From assembly GCF_022815725.1 (NCBI RefSeq), contig NZ_JALGRF010000005.1, positions 293,401 to 357,400 of the forward strand: a stretch of 64,000 nt of DNA, given 5' to 3'. Each line of letters begins with the position of its first letter. The stretch's first letter is position 1. This DNA comes from Streptomyces sp. APSN-46.1 (lineage in GTDB: Bacteria > Actinomycetota > Actinomycetes > Streptomycetales > Streptomycetaceae). The position numbers and the translations under genes are program-made. This document shows, in pieces, positions 1 to 8,184 of the stretch. The notes below the pieces were generated by a model. It did not search any database and was not told the origin of the DNA. It saw only the letters and a program-made list of their open reading frames with translations.

Positions 1-303
1 CGAACGCAGTCGTCCGCTGATCGGCGTCCGGCTTGGCGGCGGTACCCGGCTTGGCGGATTCCGACGGCTTCGTCTCGCCCGGCTTGGCGGCCGGCTTCAC
101 CGCACGGAACACCGCCGTACGCTCACTGTCCGACGGCTCATCAGCAGAAGCGGAACCCGGCTTCACAACACCGAACGCAGTCGTCCGCTGATCGGCGTCC
201 GGCTTGGCGGCGGTACCCGGCTTGGCGGATTCCGACGGCTTCGTCTCGTCCGGCTTGGCGGTCGGCTTCACGGCGCGGAACACGGCCGTACGCTCACTGT
301 CCG
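1..303 (-). repeat. 171-bp in-frame direct repeat inside the carboxypeptidase gene
   Basis: Bases 1-132 and 172-303 are near-identical with a period of 171 bp, exactly 57 codons. The copies encode the alternating RTAVFRAVKP and RTTAFG segments of the carboxypeptidase linker. Being in frame, copy-number change would lengthen the linker without breaking the gene. Confidence 0.85.
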
Positions 304-727
304 CCACCGGCGCGTCGGCAGCAGCCGAACCCGCCTTCGCGGAAGGGGAAGCGGAATCCCGCTCTGCCGGCTTTTGGTCGGACTCCGCCGGCTTGTCGGC
401 CTCCGCCTTGACGGCTGGCTTGTCGGCCGGCTTCACGGCGCGGAACACGGCCGTGCGCTCGCTGTCCGCCGCCGCCTCATCGGCCCCCGCGTCATCGGAA
501 CCGTCGGAGCCGTCGGAGCCGTCACCGTCATCCGCGTCACCCGCGCCGTCGGCGTCATCCGCGTCATCGGAGGACGACGCGACCCACGCCGCCACCGCCT
601 CCCGCAACGGGTCACCGGCCTCCGACTCCGGTTCGGGATCCCGCGGCCGGAACACCGACAGCCTCGGGTCGCGCCCGTCCCCCACCGCACCTTCATCTAC
701 CGACTTGTCGGGGGACTCGCCCGCCAC
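1..727 (-). CDS. D-alanyl-D-alanine carboxypeptidase, N-terminal low-complexity part (partial)
   Basis: Only the first 242 codons are in the window; the gene runs off the left edge. It starts with GTG at 727 after a GAGGAGG ribosome site about five bases upstream and opens VAGESPDKS. A motif DPRLSVF is followed by a short helix-like stretch (DPLREAVAAWVAS), an Asp/Gly/Ser-rich run and at least three copies of RTAVFRAVKP separated by Ala/Lys/Pro/Glu linkers, plus RTTAFGVVKP. This layout is what I know from the cytoplasmic extension of Streptomyces membrane-anchored PBP-type carboxypeptidases (S. coelicolor SCO4439), which trim peptidoglycan stem peptides. The membrane helix and the SxxK catalytic domain would lie beyond the edge, so the function is inferred from the N-terminus and from the neighbours. 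The plus-strand open frame over the same DNA is only its antisense image. Confidence 0.75.
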   Translation of the reverse strand, partial: MAGESPDKSVDEGAVGDGRDPRLSVFRPRDPEPESEAGDPLREAVAAWVASSSDDADDADGAGDADDGDGSDGSDGSDDAGADEAAADSERTAVFRAVKPADKPAVKAEADKPAESDQKPAERDSASPSAKAGSAAADAPVADSERTAVFRAVKPTAKPDETKPSESAKPGTAAKPDADQRTTAFGVVKPGSASADEPSDSERTAVFRAVKPAAKPGETKPSESAKPGTAAKPDADQRTTAF

Positions 728-913
728 CAGTTCCTCCTCGATCGCCGTCCGGCTGCTGTCCGAACCGTCTAACAGTGTCCCGTCTAGGGGGCATCGCCCA
801 CCCGCTAGACGAGAACGACATAGCTGATGGTTCCCCCACAAAGCGTCCAGGCGCTCTCGACAGATGAATGTGAGAGGCGTCACCCTGTCACTCATCCACG
901 CGGGGAGGCATGG

Positions 914-1651
914 ATGGGCAGGAGCCGCAGAACAATTCCGGAGGAGCTTCTGCTGCTCGCCTTGGACCCGACCACGGGAACCACGGCGCAGCCGCAGTCG
1001 CTCGACCTCGGCCTGGCCGGGGCACAGCTAGTGGAGCTGGCTCTGGCGGGACGGATAGCCCCTGATGGGGATCGTATCGCCGTGGTGATGCCACGGCCGA
1101 CAGGAGATCCGACTTTGGACTCCGCACTGGAACTGCTGCGCAGACGCGGCAGCCCGGTGCGGGCCGTCCACTGGATAGGCGGACCCCGGCTGGGGCTCCG
1201 TCAGATTTACCTCGCTCATCTGGAGCGTTGCGGCATGGTGCATGCCGTCGCGGGACAGATGTGCGGAGTGTTGCCGACAACTCGCTACCAGGCGACGGAC
1301 ACGGAGATCAGCCGGGAGATCCGAGCCCGGCTCGACACTGCGATCCGCACCGGCGTACCGCCGGACCCGCGGACCGCGGCGCTTGCCGCACTGGCCCACG
1401 CGGTCGGACTCGGCAAGCACCTGTACCCCGGCAACGAGGGGCGGTCGTCCAGGTCCCGGCTGCGGGACCTGATCCGGCACGACCCGATGGGCGGTCTCGT
1501 GGCGCATGCCGTCATGGACGTCCAGAACGGTGTGGCGGCACAGCCACGCCGCGACCGCGCACCGGCACCGTCGGCCGCCCGGGCCACGGCGAGCGGTGTT
1601 CCGCTGCAGCCGCGCCGGACGGGTGCGATGGCCCGCGCGGCGGCACACTGA
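914..1651 (+). CDS. GPP34 (GOLPH3/Vps74-like) family protein
   Basis: A 245-residue soluble protein starting MGRSRRTIPEELLLLALDP, the typical opening of the GPP34 family. ATG 914 is preferred over upstream codons because GGGGAGG at 902-908 is well spaced from it. The central part (GAQLVELALAGRI, then a predicted helical bundle) fits the family; eukaryotic members bind phosphoinositides, while the actinobacterial role is unknown. The C-terminal 30 residues are Arg/Ala/Pro rich and probably disordered. It is divergent from the carboxypeptidase gene and followed by a terminator-like hairpin at 1854-1900. Family assignment is firm; function is open. Confidence 0.85.
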   Translation: MGRSRRTIPEELLLLALDPTTGTTAQPQSLDLGLAGAQLVELALAGRIAPDGDRIAVVMPRPTGDPTLDSALELLRRRGSPVRAVHWIGGPRLGLRQIYLAHLERCGMVHAVAGQMCGVLPTTRYQATDTEISREIRARLDTAIRTGVPPDPRTAALAALAHAVGLGKHLYPGNEGRSSRSRLRDLIRHDPMGGLVAHAVMDVQNGVAAQPRRDRAPAPSAARATASGVPLQPRRTGAMARAAAH

Positions 1652-2023
1652 TCCACGCACTGAGTCACGCGCTGAGCCGCGCACCAATCCACTCGCCGGC
1701 CAGTCGGCACCACCCGAACAGCAGTACCCGTACCACCCGCCACACCGCCTGCCACACCCCTTGACCCACGGCAGGCGCACGGCGACACCAGCACCACCGC
1801 AACGCCGTCACCGCGACCGACGTCCCCCAAAGACCCGGTTCCGGAGACGCCAGCGCGCGGGGTGGCGAGGCCGGTCACACCGGTCCCGCCGCCCCGCGCG
1901 TCTGCTTTTCCCGGCCGTTCTCCGGCGGCGCCGCGCCCTTCGGTGGCAGTCTGCTGAACGTCAGACACACACAGCGAGACAGAACCGACAGAACCAGAAG
2001 AAGAAGGCGGAGGTGCCGTTCAA
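1652..2023. other. Intergenic region between the GPP34 gene and the XRE regulator
   Basis: About 370 bp without a convincing gene on either strand. It contains the hairpin at 1854-1900 and, near the right end, the ribosome site GGAGG ahead of the regulator start. Open frames here continue antisense frames of the neighbours and have no start signals. Confidence 0.6.
1854..1900 (+). terminator. Terminator-like hairpin after the GPP34 gene
   Basis: Fourteen-base arms at 1854-1867 and 1887-1900 pair with one mismatch; an inner CCGGT/ACCGG stem shortens the loop, and TCTGCTTTTC follows on the plus strand. Confidence 0.5.
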
Positions 2024-2905
2024 GTGGCGTCCAATGTCAATCCCACCGTCCGACGCCGCCGACTGGGCATGGAGTTGCGCAAGCTCCGCGAAGACAAGGG
2101 CATGACGGCCGAGCAGGTCGCCGAGCGCCTCCTCGTCTCCCAGTCGAAGATCAGCCGACTTGAGAACGGCCGCCGTTCCATCAGCCAGCGCGACGTCCGC
2201 GATCTGTGCGACGTGTACGAGGTCGAGGACCGCAGGCTCGTCGACTCCCTCATGCAGATGGCCAAGGACTCCCGCCAGCAGGGCTGGTGGCACGCCTTCG
2301 GCGACATCCCGTACAGCGTGTACATCGGACTGGAGACGGACGCCGCCAGCCTGCGTACGTACGAGCCCCTGGTGATCCCCGGGCTGCTCCAGACCCCGGA
2401 GTACGCCCATGCCCTGGTCCGCGGCGCGTGGCCCGAGACCGCCCCGGCCGACGTGGACAAGCGCGTCCAGGTCCGCATGGCCCGCCAGAAGCGGCTCTCC
2501 GAGACCGACAACAACAACCCGGAGCTCGGGCCGCTGCGCCTGTGGGCGGTCATCGACGAGGCGGCGCTGCGCCGGTACGTGGGCGACACCCAGCTGATGA
2601 TCCGGCAGCTGGAGTACTTGATAGAGCAGTCGGAGCAGCCGCACGTCACGGTGCAGGTGATGCCCTTCACGATGGGCGCGCATCCGGGCGTGAACGGCCA
2701 GTACGCGATTCTGGAATTCCCGGACGCTTCGGACTCGACCGTCGTCTACATCGAGGGCGTGACGAGCGATTTGTACCTGGAGAAGGCCAACGACGTTCAG
2801 AAGTACAGCGTGATGTACGAGCATCTGCGCGCGCAGGCCCTCAATGTCGACCAGACCCAGCAGTTCATCTCGGGAATCATCGACCACTATGCGGGCAAGG
2901 GGTAG
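2024..2905 (+). CDS. XRE-family regulator with DUF5753 (Scr1-like)
   Basis: The GTG start at 2024 follows GGAGG. The 293-residue protein has an N-terminal helix-turn-helix at about residues 12-65 (MELRKLREDKG, QSKISRLENGRR) and a C-terminal DUF5753 sensor/partner domain (YEPLVIPGLLQTPEYA, then VQVMPF and the late YEHLRAQAL). A DUF397 gene lies 217 bp downstream, the usual Streptomyces pairing. From memory, the equivalent S. coelicolor pair next to SCO4439 (Scr1/Scr2, SCO4441-4442) acts as a positive regulator of antibiotic production; equivalence here rests on domain content and gene order. It probably binds DNA, with activity set by the DUF397 partner. Confidence 0.9.
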   Translation: MASNVNPTVRRRRLGMELRKLREDKGMTAEQVAERLLVSQSKISRLENGRRSISQRDVRDLCDVYEVEDRRLVDSLMQMAKDSRQQGWWHAFGDIPYSVYIGLETDAASLRTYEPLVIPGLLQTPEYAHALVRGAWPETAPADVDKRVQVRMARQKRLSETDNNNPELGPLRLWAVIDEAALRRYVGDTQLMIRQLEYLIEQSEQPHVTVQVMPFTMGAHPGVNGQYAILEFPDASDSTVVYIEGVTSDLYLEKANDVQKYSVMYEHLRAQALNVDQTQQFISGIIDHYAGKG

Positions 2906-3122
2906 TAAATCCGGAGGTAGCGACCCCAGTGGGGCGGGGCTTTGACGAGGGGAGCCGGTACGGTACACCGTCACTCCCCGGCCACGAAGGCTTGAATGGA
3001 ATATGCCACTCGGTCGGGTGAACGCCCCCTTCGCCCGTCGAGTGCTGCGGGTAGCGTCGATCACGTCGGTCGGAGATACGGCCGACACGTCACCGGAACT
3101 ACTCGCTGAACCGGAGAGAAAC

Positions 3123-3332
3123 ATGGCTATTCGTCAGGGCGCCACGGAAAACTGGACCAAGTCCTCCTACTCCGCGAACGGCGCCTGCGTCGAGGTCAAG
3201 TCCCCCGTCACGGAGGCGATCGCGGTGCGCGACTCGAAGGTGCAGGACGGCCCGTCCCTCACCTTCGCGCCGGGCTCCTGGACCTCGTTCGCCACCGCCG
3301 TCACCGAGGGCCGGCTGGGACGTCTCGCCTGA
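3123..3332 (+). CDS. DUF397 small protein (Scr2-like partner)
   Basis: A 69-residue protein starting MAIRQGATENWTKSSYS, with the family motifs KSSYSANGACVEV, VRDSKVQDGP and a closing SWTSFATAV. ATG 3123 is chosen because GGAGAG lies a few bases upstream and because homologues start just before the W-x-KSSYS motif. It belongs with the XRE/DUF5753 regulator upstream; the gap of about 217 bp is larger than in the second pair at 17.9 kb, so it may have its own promoter. DUF397 proteins are thought to bind and modulate their XRE partner; no enzymatic residues are apparent. Confidence 0.9.
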   Translation: MAIRQGATENWTKSSYSANGACVEVKSPVTEAIAVRDSKVQDGPSLTFAPGSWTSFATAVTEGRLGRLA

Positions 3333-3510
3333 AGATCCGGGCGAACAACGTCCCAGCCACCGCCCTACGCACGATCAGCGCCATCAGCAGTACTGACTGG
3401 AGCCCTCTCGTCCGGCCCGCCGTCCTGGCCGAGGGGGCTCGGCCATGTTCCGCGGCCGCCTGGGCTGCCGGGGCCGCCTGAGCTACCGCTGCCGCTGCCG
3501 CCGCCCCCGG

Positions 3511-4359
3511 CTACCGCCGCAGCCGGTCCACGTACCGGTCCGTCCCCGGAACCGTCGGTACGAACGGCGCCACCAGCTCCACCCGCCCCAGCCCGGCCCC
3601 GGCCACCTCCGTGTCCAGCCCCTCGAAGCGGTCCCAGCACGCGCGGGGGTCGGCCTCCAGGAACCACAGCAGGGTCAGCCGGGTGTCCACCCCCTCGACC
3701 TGCTTCACGTAGGTCATCCTGTCGCCGGGCAGCGGCGTCGGCCGGAACACCGTCACCATCGCCGCGGGAGAGCCCGCCAGGCGCTTCGGCAGCGCGCGCG
3801 AGCGCAGCCGGTCCAGCAGCTCCGCCCGCTGCTCGGGCCCGTCGGCATCGACGACCTGGAGGACCAGCCCCTCGTACGGGTGATCCAGGGCGTGGAAGTC
3901 CCGCGGACCGGCGGCCCCGTCGCGGTAGACCGTCGCCACGTGGTCCTGGAAGGCCGTGAAGACGTGCGTACGGTCCTGGTAGACGCGTCCGTCGCGGTTC
4001 AGCCGCTTGTTGATCCCGACGGTCCACTTCATGTGCTCGTCGTAGCGGCCCTCGGTCACCCAGTACGTGGAGAGGTAGCACCCGGCGGTGACCGGCTGCG
4101 CGACCGCCGACTTCTCCGGGTAGCGCAGCTCCTGGAGCTCCCGGGTGGCCACCCAGCGGCGGCCGGCGTACATCCAGGGCATGGCCATCGCCCCGGCGTA
4201 GTAGTGGTCGTCCTCGTACCAGCGGTTGTACGCGTATTCGTGGCCCGGGTGGGGTTCGACCATGGTGATCAGCGCATGGCCGGGCCTGACCCCGTACGGC
4301 CCCACGGCCGCGAGCTCGGCGTACGCCTCGACACGGGTGTTCTGCTCTTCTGTCGCCAT
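3511..4359 (-). CDS. EthD-like (dimeric alpha/beta-barrel) protein of unknown function
   Basis: A 282-residue soluble protein. The N-terminal half carries NRWYEDDHYYAGAMAMPW, resembling the NxWYxxxH motif of EthD-type ferredoxin-like barrels; the second half looks like another such fold (MTYVKQVEGVDTR, LLWFLEADPRACW). I recognise it only as a conserved actinobacterial hypothetical. EthD-like proteins are often accessory proteins in degradation of ethers, sterols or aromatics. Only 13 bp upstream of its ATG lies one copy of the CTGACGnnnCGTCAG palindrome (4373-4387), which also marks the acyl-CoA, SDR and LLM genes of this window, so I infer membership of that regulon. The ATG at 4359 fits the length and promoter distance. 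Confidence 0.7.
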   Translation of the reverse strand: MATEEQNTRVEAYAELAAVGPYGVRPGHALITMVEPHPGHEYAYNRWYEDDHYYAGAMAMPWMYAGRRWVATRELQELRYPEKSAVAQPVTAGCYLSTYWVTEGRYDEHMKWTVGINKRLNRDGRVYQDRTHVFTAFQDHVATVYRDGAAGPRDFHALDHPYEGLVLQVVDADGPEQRAELLDRLRSRALPKRLAGSPAAMVTVFRPTPLPGDRMTYVKQVEGVDTRLTLLWFLEADPRACWDRFEGLDTEVAGAGLGRVELVAPFVPTVPGTDRYVDRLRR

Positions 4360-4372
4360 GGGACCGGTCTAG

Positions 4373-4387
4373 CTGATGCGGCGTCAG
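4373..4387. promoter_or_regulatory. Regulon operator copy 1 (one mismatch)
   Basis: CTGATGCGGCGTCAG, one mismatch from CTGACGnnnCGTCAG, 13 bp upstream of the EthD-like gene on the minus strand. Flanks AG/TT match other copies. Confidence 0.7.
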
Positions 4388-4491
4388 TTGGGGAGGGGCG
4401 CGGAGGGGGCGGGAGGGGCGGCCCCTCCTTCTCGCCCCTCGGAACCCGGCGCTAGGGTGCCTCCACATCACATTCAGGGGGGAAGCGCTTG

Positions 4492-5724
4492 ATGCGCACA
4501 GCAATTCTTCGCGGGCTGACCGCCGGGCTCGGCCTCGCGATGACCGGCCTCGGCCTGGCCGCCGCCACCGCGGCGCCGGCCCGGGCCGCGGAGCCCAATT
4601 ACTCGAACTGCCCGGCCGGCTATTTCTGCGCCTGGACGAACGAGGACGCCACCGGGCCCATGCTCAAGGTCAACACGGACCAGCCGACTCTCGGCGCGTT
4701 CGACAACAAGATGTGGGCCACGATCAACCGCACCAACAAGATCGCCTGCCTCTACTCGGAGCCGAACTACAAGTTCGGCACCTACTGGTCGGACAACCCG
4801 GACCAGGCCGGCGGCGGTTCTTCGGGCCCCGCCGAAGCCGATACGAGCTCGATCAAGTTCGTCCTCACCGAGCGCGAGTGCGGCCTCAACGCCTACCCGG
4901 ACTGGCGTTCCGAGGTGTCGCCGGCCAAGGCCGGCTTCGGCGACCTCAACAACGACCGGCGCGCCGACGTCCTCGTCCGCGACAAGGTCGGCCGCCTCTG
5001 GTTCCTGCCCGGCGACGGCACGGGCAAGAAGGTCGGCACCGGCTGGAACGCCATGAGCGCCCTGACCCGGCACGGCGACTTCAACAGGGACGGCAACGAG
5101 GACCTCCTCGCGCGCGAGGCGTCCACCGGCAAGCTGTGGCTGTACCCGGGCGAGGGCGACGGCTGGCTGAGCGACCGCGTGCTCATCGGCCGCAGCGGCT
5201 GGAACGGGATGTCGCTGATCACCGCGTTCGGCGACCTCACGGGCGACGGCCGCGGCGACCTGGTCGCCCGCGAGACCTCGACCGGCAAGCTGTGGCTCTA
5301 CCCGGGCACCGCCTCGGGCGGCCTGGCCGACCGGATCCTGATCGGCCGCAGCGGCTGGGGCGCGATGAACGCCCTCGTCGGCGCGGGCGACATGAACGGC
5401 GACGGGCGCCCCGATCTGCTCGCGCGCGAGGCCTCGACCGGGAAGCTCTGGCTCTACCCGGGCGTGCGCGGCGGCGTCGGCGACCGTGTGCTCATGGGCC
5501 GCAGCGGCTGGAACGTCATGGAGGACTTCATGGCGGTCGGCGACTACTCGGGCGACGGCATCAACGACCTCGCGACGGTCACGAACGACAAGTACACGGC
5601 CGACGGCTGGTCGGTATCGGGCCACCCGGGCTGGCTGCTGAAGTACGCGGGCCAGGGCAACGGATACCTGGAGGACCGCAGGCAGGACGACGGCGACTGG
5701 TACTACCTGAACGGCGCCTTCTAG
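4492..5724 (+). CDS. Secreted peptidase-inhibitor-I36-like protein with FG-GAP/VCBS repeats
   Basis: A 410-residue exported protein with a Sec signal (MRTAILRGLTAGLGLAMTG, cleavage probably after ARAAE near residue 35). Residues about 38-120 (NCPAGYFCAWTNEDATGPM, then C-L-Y-S-E) match the cysteine-containing peptidase-inhibitor family I36 fold. The rest is a beta-propeller of five or so FG-GAP-like repeats, each with a DxNxDGxxD-type calcium loop (GDFNRDGNEDLLAREAS, GDLTGDGRGDLVARE, GDMNGDGRPDLLARE) followed by GKLWLYPG. ATG 4492 is preferred to the adjacent TTG because of the GGGGGGAAG site. It presumably binds a partner or substrate outside the cell; no catalytic motif is seen. A hairpin terminator at 5773-5809 follows. 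Confidence 0.85.
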   Translation: MRTAILRGLTAGLGLAMTGLGLAAATAAPARAAEPNYSNCPAGYFCAWTNEDATGPMLKVNTDQPTLGAFDNKMWATINRTNKIACLYSEPNYKFGTYWSDNPDQAGGGSSGPAEADTSSIKFVLTERECGLNAYPDWRSEVSPAKAGFGDLNNDRRADVLVRDKVGRLWFLPGDGTGKKVGTGWNAMSALTRHGDFNRDGNEDLLAREASTGKLWLYPGEGDGWLSDRVLIGRSGWNGMSLITAFGDLTGDGRGDLVARETSTGKLWLYPGTASGGLADRILIGRSGWGAMNALVGAGDMNGDGRPDLLAREASTGKLWLYPGVRGGVGDRVLMGRSGWNVMEDFMAVGDYSGDGINDLATVTNDKYTADGWSVSGHPGWLLKYAGQGNGYLEDRRQDDGDWYYLNGAF

Positions 5725-5772
5725 CGGTACGGAGCACAACGCGCGCGGCCTGCGGCACGCGACGCGCGCCAC

Positions 5773-5809
5773 GCGGCCCGCGCCCGCCAATTCGGTGGGC
5801 GCGGGCCGC
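5773..5809 (+). terminator. Terminator after the propeller protein
   Basis: Thirteen-base perfect arms at 5773-5785 and 5797-5809, 11-base loop, then a T-containing stretch. Confidence 0.6.
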
Positions 5810-5924
5810 AGTTCGTTTCCGTATCACTTGGCGGACAGGTAGGTGCCGTCTGCATCTTTCGGCGCTAGGCTGCGACTGTTTTTCGCCACCGAAGGAACGG
5901 AACGAAGGAAACGAAGGAGTCGTC

Positions 5925-7118
5925 ATGCCGCCCGCGCAGCCGCCCCTGTTCGCCACCCGCGCGACCTCGGTGGGAGGTTCGGCCGTACGCGAGATCCTCG
6001 CGGTCACCGAACGCCCCGGGATGATCTCCTTCGCCGGCGGCCTCCCGGCGCCGGAGCTCTTCGACACGGCGGGGCTGCGCGCCGCGTACGACGCCGCGTT
6101 CACGCACTCGGCCCGCCGGGCACTGCAGTACTCGACCACCGAGGGCGTCCCGGAGCTGCGGGCGGCCGTGGCGCGGCGGCTGAGCGGGCGGGGGCTGCCG
6201 ACGCGCGCGGACGAGATCGTGGTGACCACCGGCTCCCAGCAGGCCCTCGGCCTCATCGCCGCGGCACTGGTCGAGCCGGGTGACGCCGTCCTGGTCGAGA
6301 ACCCGACGTACCTGGCGGCCCTCCAGTGCTTCCGCCTGGCGGGGGCCCGTGTGATACCCGTCCCCTGCGACGAGGAGGGCATCCTCCCGGACGCCCTGTC
6401 GGAGATCGTCGCCCGGGAGCGGCCGAAGCTCCTCTACACCGTGCCCACCTTCCAGAACCCGACCGGCCGCACCCTGCCGGCCCCCCGCCGGGCGGAGGTC
6501 GCGCGGATCGCCGCACGGCTGGGGCTGTGGCTGCTGGAGGACGACCCGTACGGGGAACTCCGCTACGAGGGGCCCGACGTGCCGTGGCTCGCGGCGCACC
6601 CGGGGGCGGAGGACCGTACGGCCCTGCTCGGCAGCTTCTCGAAGGTCCTGGCGCCGGGCCTGCGACTGGGCTGGCTCCGTGCCCCCCAGGCACTGCGGCG
6701 GGCGGCGGCGGTGGCGAAGCAGGCGGCGGACCTGCACACCTCGACGGTGGACCAGCTGGCGGCGGCGCACTACCTGGCGGAGACGGACCTGGACGCCCAC
6801 ATCGCGATGGTCCGCGAGGCGTACCGCGCACGGCGCGACGCCCTGCTCTCGGGCCTGGGCGCGGCGCTCCCGGCGGGGTCGGCCTGGAACCGCCCCGAGG
6901 GCGGCATGTTCGTCTGGGCCCGCCTCCCGGAGGGCCACGACGCGACGGCCCTCCTGAAGTCGGCGCTCGCCCACGACGTGGCGTACGTCCCGGGCGCCCC
7001 CTTCTTCACGGGCCCCCCGGACCCCCGCACGCTGCGCCTGTCGTTCACCACCCACACCCCGGCCGAGATCGCCGAGGGACTCAGCCGGCTGGGGCGGGGG
7101 GTGCGGGGGGAGGGGTGA
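5925..7118 (+). CDS. PLP-dependent aminotransferase, class I/II (2-aminoadipate/MocR-type)
   Basis: The ATG at 5925 follows GAAGGAG. The 397-residue protein has the fold-type I aminotransferase signature: MISFAGGLPAPELF near the start, GSQQALGLIAAAL, the ENPTY segment, PTFQNPTGRTLP, DDPYGELRYEG (the pyridine-nitrogen-binding Asp) and GSFSKVLAPGLRLGW, whose Lys should form the PLP Schiff base. This subgroup resembles the LysN/aromatic aminotransferase branch and the C-terminal half of MocR regulators, but no GntR DNA-binding domain is present. The amino donor and acceptor cannot be deduced. It stands alone, on the same strand as the SDR that follows after about 210 bp. Confidence 0.88.
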   Translation: MPPAQPPLFATRATSVGGSAVREILAVTERPGMISFAGGLPAPELFDTAGLRAAYDAAFTHSARRALQYSTTEGVPELRAAVARRLSGRGLPTRADEIVVTTGSQQALGLIAAALVEPGDAVLVENPTYLAALQCFRLAGARVIPVPCDEEGILPDALSEIVARERPKLLYTVPTFQNPTGRTLPAPRRAEVARIAARLGLWLLEDDPYGELRYEGPDVPWLAAHPGAEDRTALLGSFSKVLAPGLRLGWLRAPQALRRAAAVAKQAADLHTSTVDQLAAAHYLAETDLDAHIAMVREAYRARRDALLSGLGAALPAGSAWNRPEGGMFVWARLPEGHDATALLKSALAHDVAYVPGAPFFTGPPDPRTLRLSFTTHTPAEIAEGLSRLGRGVRGEG

Positions 7119-7253
7119 GGGGTGAGGGGCTTCGCCTGGGCGGGGCCTCCGCCCCCCCAACCCCGCCCCGCCGTCGAAGCCCGCCGCGCTCAACCCGACG
7201 CCCCCGCCCCCGCCCCCGCCCCGCCCTTCCCTCCTCCGCCCCCACCGCCTACT

Positions 7254-7268
7254 CTGACACACCGTCAG
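7254..7268. promoter_or_regulatory. Regulon operator copy 2 (one mismatch)
   Basis: CTGACACACCGTCAG, one mismatch from the consensus palindrome, 60 bp upstream of the SDR start. It sits in a C-rich stretch of otherwise featureless intergenic DNA (7119-7328). Confidence 0.7.
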
Positions 7269-7328
7269 GTTCCGCCCCGCCCCGCCCCCGCCCCGCCCCG
7301 TCCCGTGCGCCCCCAGGAGGCCCTTGCC

Positions 7329-8144
7329 ATGACGCCGCCGACGCCGACGCCGACGCCGCTTCTTCGAGGCAAGACCGTCGTCGTCTCCGGCGTCGGGGCC
7401 GGGCTTGGGCATCAGGTTGCCGCAGCCGTGGTGCGGGACGGCGGGAATGCCGTGCTCGGGGCGCGGACCGAGGCGAATCTGGCCAAGGCCGCCGCCGAGA
7501 TCGACCCCGACGGGGCCCACACCGCCCACCGGCCCACCGACATCACCGACGAGGCGCAGTGCGAGGCCCTCGTCGCCCTCGCGCAGGCGCGCTTCGGCGG
7601 GGTCGATGCCGTCGTGCACGTCGCCGCCTGGGACTCCTACTTCGGCGGGCTCGAAGACGCCGACTTCGGCACCTGGCAGCAGATCATCGATGTGAACCTG
7701 CTCGGCACGCTCCGGATGACCCGGGCCTGCCTGCCCGCCCTGAAGGCCAACCGCACCGGCGGGTCCGTCGTCATCATCGGCACCCAGTCCGCCGTCGCGT
7801 CCCCCTCCCAGGTCCAGCAGGCGGCGTACGCCGCCTCCAAGGGGGCGCTGACCTCGGCCATGTACTCCATGGCCCGCGAGCTCGGCCCCCACCGGATCCG
7901 CGTCAACACCGTGCTCCCGGGCTGGATGTGGGGTCCTCCCGTCCAGGCGTTCGTCACCTTCACCGCCCACTCCGAGGGCGTCCCCGAGGCCGAGGTGCGC
8001 GCCCGCCTCACCGAGCGCATGGCGCTGCCGGATCTCGCCACCGACGGGGACGTCGCCGACGCCGCCGTCTTCCTCGCCTCCGACCGGGCGCGGGCGATAA
8101 CCGGCCAGTCCCTGCTGGTCAACGCCGGTGAGCTGATGCGGTGA
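7329..8144 (+). CDS. Short-chain dehydrogenase/reductase
   Basis: A 271-residue classical SDR. ATG 7329 is chosen because AGGAGG at 7315-7320 precedes it and the Rossmann strand begins soon after (GKTVVVSGVGAGLGHQVA, a variant of TGxxxGxG). Other motifs: the NAG-like position reads VHVAAWDS, the catalytic Tyr/Lys are in YAASKGAL, a Ser sits in IIGTQSAVAS, and the C-terminal NAGELMR ends the fold. Substrate unknown; the operator copy at 7254-7268 places it in the acyl-CoA/LLM regulon. The first codons form a Pro-Thr repeat made by a 6-bp tandem repeat. fbiC starts 40 bp downstream but probably has its own promoter. Confidence 0.9.
   Translation: MTPPTPTPTPLLRGKTVVVSGVGAGLGHQVAAAVVRDGGNAVLGARTEANLAKAAAEIDPDGAHTAHRPTDITDEAQCEALVALAQARFGGVDAVVHVAAWDSYFGGLEDADFGTWQQIIDVNLLGTLRMTRACLPALKANRTGGSVVIIGTQSAVASPSQVQQAAYAASKGALTSAMYSMARELGPHRIRVNTVLPGWMWGPPVQAFVTFTAHSEGVPEAEVRARLTERMALPDLATDGDVADAAVFLASDRARAITGQSLLVNAGELMR
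7332..7358 (+). repeat. Hexanucleotide repeat at the SDR 5' end
   Basis: Repeats of ACGCCG directly after the ATG encode a Thr-Pro run (TPTPTP) before the Rossmann domain. The period is a multiple of three, so slippage only changes protein length. Confidence 0.7.
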
Positions 8145-8184
8145 GCGTCCCCGTGCCCGTACCACAGGATCGTATGCTCGGCCC

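Noticed and set aside
204..827. A plus-strand open frame of about 200 codons over the left edge
   Set aside because: The minus strand has a good ribosome site, GTG start and the recognisable carboxypeptidase linker; the plus frame is its antisense.
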